This document shows, one piece after another, positions 60,106-64,000 of a stretch of DNA of 64,000 bases. Below the pieces are notes generated by a model. That model had not been told where the DNA came from, did not search any database, and saw only the letters and a program-made list of their open reading frames with translations. The stretch's first letter is position 1, and each line of letters opens with the position of its first letter. The position numbers were made by a program, and so were the translations under genes. The stretch is from Streptomyces sp. GQFP. Its GTDB lineage: Bacteria > Actinomycetota > Actinomycetes > Streptomycetales > Streptomycetaceae. The DNA lies in NCBI RefSeq assembly GCF_021545335.1, contig NZ_CP089312.1, positions 5,084,001-5,148,000 of the forward strand, read 5' to 3'.

Positions 60106-60477
60106 GTGCTGCCTACCGAGCATCGGCTGAGGCGGCGCGAGGACTTCGCGACCGCGGTACGACGGGGTCGCCGGGCCGGCCGCCCGCTCCTCGTCGTCCA
60201 TCTTCGTAGCGGTACCACGGACCCGCACGCGCCTGGGGAGAGCGCTCCCCCGACGCGTGCGGGTTTCGTCGTCAGCAAGGCAGTGGGCGGCGCGGTCGTC
60301 CGCAACAAGGTGAAGCGCAGGCTTCGCCACCTGATGCGGGACAGAGTCGCCGAGCTGCCCCCCGGTAGCCTGGTAGTCGTACGAGCGTTGCCCGGTGCGG
60401 GCGATGCCGACCATGCACAGCTGGCCCGAGACCTGGACGCCGCTCTGCAGCGGCTGCTGGGAGGGGGCGCGCGATGA
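60106..60477 (+). CDS. rnpA: Ribonuclease P protein component
   Basis: 123 residues. Has the RNR motif region VVSKAVGGAVVRNKVKRRLR, the family signature for binding RNase P RNA. Needed to mature tRNA 5' ends. GTG start at 60106; an ATG in another frame is nearby. It overlaps yidD by 4 bp (ATGA at 60474-60477). Confidence 0.96.
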   Translation: MLPTEHRLRRREDFATAVRRGRRAGRPLLVVHLRSGTTDPHAPGESAPPTRAGFVVSKAVGGAVVRNKVKRRLRHLMRDRVAELPPGSLVVVRALPGAGDADHAQLARDLDAALQRLLGGGAR

Positions 60478-60827
60478 AGTACCCGCTACTGGCTCTGATC
60501 AAGCTGTACCAGTGGACGATCAGTCCGCTGCTCGGGCCGGTCTGCAAGTACTACCCGTCGTGCTCCCACTACGGCCACACGGCCATCGACCGGCACGGCG
60601 CGGTCAAGGGAACGGCACTCACGGCTTGGCGCATCCTGCGGTGCAACCCGTGGTCGCTCGGCGGTGTGGACCATGTCCCGCCGCGCAAGCGTCCGCGGTG
60701 GCACGAAATGCTGCGCAACGCCTGGCATGCACGCAAGGGCGGGACCTCCGCCGCCGGCGCGGCCAACGAGGGGCAGAATCCTTCGAGTCCGGCCGCCGAG
60801 ACCCCGTCCCATGTCCAAGGAGCATGA
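60474..60827 (+). CDS. yidD: Membrane protein insertion efficiency factor YidD
   Basis: 117 residues. Core motif CKYYPSCSHYGHTAIDRHGA with three conserved Cys-type positions and the WSLGGVD segment. Assists YidC-dependent insertion. C-terminal 40 residues are a variable tail. Starts in an ATGA overlap with rnpA and is followed after 3 bp by yidC. Confidence 0.94.
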   Translation: MKYPLLALIKLYQWTISPLLGPVCKYYPSCSHYGHTAIDRHGAVKGTALTAWRILRCNPWSLGGVDHVPPRKRPRWHEMLRNAWHARKGGTSAAGAANEGQNPSSPAAETPSHVQGA

Positions 60828-60830
60828 TTA

Positions 60831-62117
60831 GTGGACACGATTGCCAGTATTTTCAGCTTCATCACGACACCCGTTTCCTGGGTCATCGTCCAGTTCCACA
60901 GCGTGTACGGCGCGATCTTCGGCGACGACACCGGGTGGGCCTGGGGCTTGTCCATCGTGTCCCTGGTGATCCTGATCCGCATCTGCCTGATCCCGCTCTT
61001 CGTGAAGCAGATCAAGGCGACCCGGGCCATGCAGACGCTGCAGCCCGAGATGAAGAAGATCCAGGAGCGCTACAAGAACGACAAGCAGCGCCAGTCCGAA
61101 GAGATGATGAAGCTGTACAAGGAGACGGGCACCAACCCGCTCTCCTCGTGCCTTCCCATCCTGGCGCAGTCGCCGTTCTTCTTCGCGCTGTACCACGTGC
61201 TCAACAGCATCGCGAACAACGACACCATCGGTGTCATCAACCAGGGACTGCTGGAGAGCGCGCAGAAGGCGCACATCTTCGGTGCTCCGCTGGCGGCGAA
61301 GTTCACGGACAGCGCGTCCGACGTCGCGGCGCTCGACGCCTCGCTCACCACCGTCCGCATCGTCACCGCGGTCATGATCGTCCTGATGTCGGCGTCGCAG
61401 TTCTACACGCAGCGCCAGCTGATGACGAAGAACGTCGACACCACGGTGAAGACGCCGTTCATGCAGCAGCAGAAGATGCTGATGTACGTCTTCCCGATCA
61501 TGTTCGCCGTCTTCGGCATCAACTTCCCGGTCGGTGTCCTCGTCTACTGGCTGACCACCAACGTGTGGACCATGGGTCAGCAGATGTACGTCATCCGCAA
61601 CAACCCGACCCCGGGCAGCAAGGCGCAGGCCGCCTACCTGGAGCGCCTGCACAAGCACGTCACGAACCACGGCAAGACCCGTGGCCGCGGTGAGCGCGCC
61701 ATCGTGAAGGCCATCGTCACCAAGGGCCGCGACCGCAACGAGTTCGAGCGCAAGTTCATCAACGGTCTGAACAAGGCGGGTCTGGCGGCCCAGGCCGACG
61801 GCACGGTGACGAAGGGCGTGAACCCGGAGGTCACCGAGACCGAGGACGGTACGACCGCCACCGGCACGCCCAAGCGCCAGCAGCCCAAGCGTCAGAGCAA
61901 GTCCCAGCGTCAGTCGGGCGGCCCCAAGTCCGCGGGCGGTGCCGATCACGACACCCCCACCACGTCGCTGAGCAAGTCCGACGAGCCCGAGGACGCCAAG
62001 CCCGCCGGAGGAGCCGCCAAGCAGGCCGCCTCCAAGCCCGGCTCCGGTGCCCGCAGCAAGGCCCAGTCCGGACAGCGCAAGGGTCCGCAGCGCCCCAAGT
62101 CCCCGTCCAAGAAGTAA
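60831..62117 (+). CDS. yidC: Membrane protein insertase YidC/OxaA
   Basis: 428 residues. The 60KD_IMP domain has five membrane segments; the conserved Arg in the hydrophilic groove is near RICLIPLFVKQIKATRAMQT. FGINFPVGVLVYWLTTNVWT is a late helix. A long basic C-terminal tail (about 290-428, rich in Lys, Gln, Ser and Gly) binds ribosomes. GTG start after AAGGAGCATGATTA. Confidence 0.96.
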   Translation: MDTIASIFSFITTPVSWVIVQFHSVYGAIFGDDTGWAWGLSIVSLVILIRICLIPLFVKQIKATRAMQTLQPEMKKIQERYKNDKQRQSEEMMKLYKETGTNPLSSCLPILAQSPFFFALYHVLNSIANNDTIGVINQGLLESAQKAHIFGAPLAAKFTDSASDVAALDASLTTVRIVTAVMIVLMSASQFYTQRQLMTKNVDTTVKTPFMQQQKMLMYVFPIMFAVFGINFPVGVLVYWLTTNVWTMGQQMYVIRNNPTPGSKAQAAYLERLHKHVTNHGKTRGRGERAIVKAIVTKGRDRNEFERKFINGLNKAGLAAQADGTVTKGVNPEVTETEDGTTATGTPKRQQPKRQSKSQRQSGGPKSAGGADHDTPTTSLSKSDEPEDAKPAGGAAKQAASKPGSGARSKAQSGQRKGPQRPKSPSKK

Positions 62118-62132
62118 GAAGGAGTCCATCCC

Positions 62133-62648
62133 GTGACGGAAGGCACCACCACCTCCGCCGCAGTAGAGGGTGTCGACACCCTGTCCCGCCTGGAGCAGGA
62201 GGGCGAGATCGCGGCGGACTACCTTGAGGGTCTGCTGGACATCGCCGACCTCGACGGCGACATCGACATGGATGTCGAGGCCGACCGCGCCGCTGTCTCG
62301 ATCATCAGCGACGCCGGCAGCCGCGACCTGCAGAAGCTGGTCGGCCGGGACGGCGAGGTGCTGGAGGCACTCCAGGAGCTCACGCGCCTGGCCGTGCACC
62401 GGGAGACCGGGGACCGCAGCCGTCTGATGCTCGACATCGCGGGCTACCGCGCCAAGAAGCGCGAGGAGCTGTCGGAACTGGGCGCCAAGGCGGCGGCCGA
62501 GGTCAAGAGCTCCGGCGAGCCCGTCAAGATGAAGCCGATGACCCCGTTCGAGCGCAAGGTCGTGCACGACGCGGTGAAGGCCGCAGGCCTGCGCAGCGAG
62601 TCCGAGGGCGAGGAGCCCCAGCGCTTCGTCGTCGTCCTTCCCGCCTGA
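62133..62648 (+). CDS. jag: RNA-binding protein Jag/KhpB (KH and R3H domains)
   Basis: 171 residues. KH-like core GRDGEVLEALQELTRLAVHR and C-terminal R3H region PMTPFERKVVHDAVK. The N-terminal Jag_N domain is reduced. Binds RNA and in Gram-positives affects cell elongation and division, often phosphorylated by PASTA kinases. GTG start 15 bp after yidC. Confidence 0.9.
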   Translation: MTEGTTTSAAVEGVDTLSRLEQEGEIAADYLEGLLDIADLDGDIDMDVEADRAAVSIISDAGSRDLQKLVGRDGEVLEALQELTRLAVHRETGDRSRLMLDIAGYRAKKREELSELGAKAAAEVKSSGEPVKMKPMTPFERKVVHDAVKAAGLRSESEGEEPQRFVVVLPA

Positions 62649-62666
62649 TCGATACGTACGTCACTC

Positions 62667-62695
62667 CGGCCCCGTCTGTTGCGCAGACGGGGCCG
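62667..62695 (+). terminator. Terminator of rpmH-jag operon
   Basis: CGGCCCCGTCTG and CAGACGGGGCCG around TTGCG. Confidence 0.85.
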
Positions 62696-62829
62696 AACTT
62701 TGTCAGCCTTGGTTCCCGGCAGCTGTTGGCCCCCTGTTCGTCCCCTTGTGGTCCTCGACAGCACCGGTCCCTGATAGTCCTGGTGATCAGCGCCCAGTGC
62801 GCTCATGCGGTACGGAAGGACGGTCCCCC

Positions 62830-63546
62830 GTGACGGAGGCAGCGGAGCTTCCCCCGGCGCCCGAGGAGGCGCGCGAGGTGTTCGGCGATCGCTTCGCGGA
62901 CGCGGTCCGATACGCGGAGCTGCTCGCCGAGGCGGGTGTGCAGCGCGGTCTGATCGGGCCGCGTGAGGTGCCCCGCCTCTGGGAGCGGCACCTGTTGAAC
63001 TGTGCGGTGCTCTCGGAGGTCGTGCCCGAGAACGTGACGGTGTGCGATGTCGGCTCGGGTGCCGGTCTGCCCGGTATTCCGCTGGCACTGGTCCGGGAGG
63101 ACCTGAAGATCACGCTGCTCGAACCCCTGCTGCGCCGGACCAACTTCCTCTCCGAGGTCGTCGAGCTGCTGGGCCTGGACCATGTGACGGTCGTCCGTGG
63201 GCGGGCCGAGGAGGTCATGGGGTCGCTCCAGCCGGTCCATGTGGTGACGGCGCGTGCCGTGGCTCCGCTGGACCGTCTGGCCACCTGGGGCATCCCGCTG
63301 CTGCGTCCGTACGGGGAGATGCTCGCGCTCAAGGGGGACACCGCGGAGGAGGAGCTGAAGGCTTCGGCCACCGCGCTGAGCAAGCTCGGGGCGGTCGAGA
63401 CGTCCATCCTGCATGTGGGTGAGGGCGTGGTGGACCCGCTGTCCACGGTTGTACGGGTCGTGGTCGGGGAGAGCCCCGGCGGAGTGCGGTTCGCGGCGAA
63501 GCGGGCCAAGGCTGCCCGGACTGGACGGACCCGGCGCCGGCGTTGA
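62830..63546 (+). CDS. rsmG: 16S rRNA (guanine527-N7)-methyltransferase RsmG
   Basis: 238 residues. SAM-binding motif CDVGSGAGLPGIPLAL and WERHLLNCAVLSE typical of GidB/RsmG. Methylates G527 of 16S rRNA; loss gives low-level streptomycin resistance and affects antibiotic production in Streptomyces. GTG at 62830 follows GGAAGGACGG. It has its own promoter region after the operon terminator. Confidence 0.95.
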   Translation: MTEAAELPPAPEEAREVFGDRFADAVRYAELLAEAGVQRGLIGPREVPRLWERHLLNCAVLSEVVPENVTVCDVGSGAGLPGIPLALVREDLKITLLEPLLRRTNFLSEVVELLGLDHVTVVRGRAEEVMGSLQPVHVVTARAVAPLDRLATWGIPLLRPYGEMLALKGDTAEEELKASATALSKLGAVETSILHVGEGVVDPLSTVVRVVVGESPGGVRFAAKRAKAARTGRTRRRR

Positions 63547-63697
63547 GGGTGTCGGGGCTGAGGGTGTCGGCTCCGAGTCGGGAGTTTTTCGTCACGTTCG
63601 TTGATCCGCCCTGACGACGAGCCTTACTCCACACAAGCTGCCAAACCTATACATCTCGGAGTGTCGCGCCACGGTGGCCCTCGTAGCTAGGCATCTT

Positions 63698-63711
63698 GTT
63701 TCACGTGAAAC
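63698..63711. promoter_or_regulatory. parS site 3
   Basis: GTTTCACGTGAAAC in the rsmG-parA gap, 159 bp before parA. Confidence 0.95.
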
Positions 63712-63806
63712 GTCGCTCACTGCTGCACGGCATCATCAGCCGCGGCCGGGCCGCGGCCGCTCCCCGCGACCGAAAGCCGCTCCGTTCACCCGGAGAGGTA
63801 ACGGAG

Positions 63807-63833
63807 TTGTCCACAGAGGTGGATTTCTCCACA
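63807..63833. promoter_or_regulatory. DnaA-box-like pair upstream of parA
   Basis: TTGTCCACA at 63807-63815 (perfect) and TTCTCCACA at 63825-63833, same orientation, 18 bp apart. They would lie in the promoter or leader of parA, or inside the coding region if an upstream TTG is used. Confidence 0.5.
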
Positions 63834-63869
63834 GAACACCAGGCCTCACTGGTTCACGACCCCGAAGAC

Positions 63870-64000
63870 ATGGCAGGCTCTGTTCATTGCGAGCCTGAAG
63901 TCGAGGAGAGTGAATCCTTGCGGTCCAACGCCAACATCGCGGGACCGATGACCGATCCGGTCCCCGGTCCCCGAACCGAGTCGATTGGGGAGGATGTTTC
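63870..64000 (+). CDS. parA: Chromosome partitioning ATPase ParA (5' end, runs off window)
   Basis: The first 43 codons show SLRSNANIAGPMTDPVPGPR, the poorly conserved N-terminal extension typical of Streptomyces ParA before the Walker motifs, which lie beyond the window. Identity follows from this segment, from parS 3 and from position after rsmG. I place the start at the ATG at 63870; an in-frame TTG at 63807 preceded by GGAGAGGTAACGGAG would add 21 residues. ParB should follow. Confidence 0.85.
   Translation, partial: MAGSVHCEPEVEESESLRSNANIAGPMTDPVPGPRTESIGEDV

Overview
The window is high-GC actinobacterial chromosome, almost certainly Streptomyces. Codon use is strongly biased to G/C in third positions and there are many GTG starts. 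The gene order rpmH-rnpA-yidD-yidC-jag-rsmG-parA opposite dnaA-dnaN-gnd-recF-DUF721-gyrB-gyrA surrounds an oriC full of DnaA boxes. Family-specific markers agree: CrgA, class E sortases, DLW-39, DUF5324, and the FhaA/FhaB/PP2C/RodA/PBP/PknB operon. Three exact parS sites (GTTTCACGTGAAAC) confirm an origin-proximal location.

Layout. (1) 1-12.6 kb is a catabolic arm: the start of a branched-chain 2-oxoacid dehydrogenase E1-alpha gene, a divergent Lrp/AsnC regulator, a paaH-tetR operon divergent from paaN, a TrmH-type methyltransferase overlapping an HTTM/DUF5819 membrane pair, an acyl-CoA dehydrogenase, a rhodanese, a J-domain protein and a DUF2252 protein. One 14-bp TetR-type palindrome occurs in front of three of these transcription units, which suggests a local acyl-CoA-responsive regulon. 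(2) 12.7-21.8 kb is an accessory island ending at tRNA-Leu(CAG). It holds gene remnants (SDR, hemerythrin, TetR), a secreted-protein gene split by a stop codon and overlapping a cytoplasmic partner, a divergent MFS/DeoR pair, an XRE regulator with a twin operator, a recombinase-like gene and a frameshifted transposase. Two copies of a roughly 41-bp repeat followed by a hairpin bracket most of it. (3) 22.3-30.5 kb is the conserved growth and phospho-signalling operon. (4) 30.6-31.7 kb is an inserted gene fusing an antirepressor-like domain to an Mrr-type nuclease. (5) 31.8-41.1 kb holds three class E sortases with pabA, DUF881, CrgA, a rhomboid protease, cyclophilin, DUF5324, GtrA and TerB genes. 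(6) 41.2-46.7 kb has tRNA-Ala, tRNA-Ile, an HTH regulator, a second Ser/Thr kinase and small envelope proteins. (7) 46.8-64 kb is the replication, topology and segregation core.

How it fits together. DNA supercoiling (GyrAB), initiation (DnaA at oriC, with autoregulatory boxes in front of dnaA), the sliding clamp, RecF and ParA/parS sit together at the origin. DnaA-box-like 9-mers also occur away from oriC: upstream of the Lrp gene, of the acyl-CoA dehydrogenase and of parA, and as a small group between crgA and the rhomboid gene. The fha-pknB operon together with crgA, the sortases and DUF881 links cell-wall synthesis, septation and surface-protein anchoring to Ser/Thr phosphorylation.

All calls come from reading the sequence and from remembered family features. 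No database or structure search was run.
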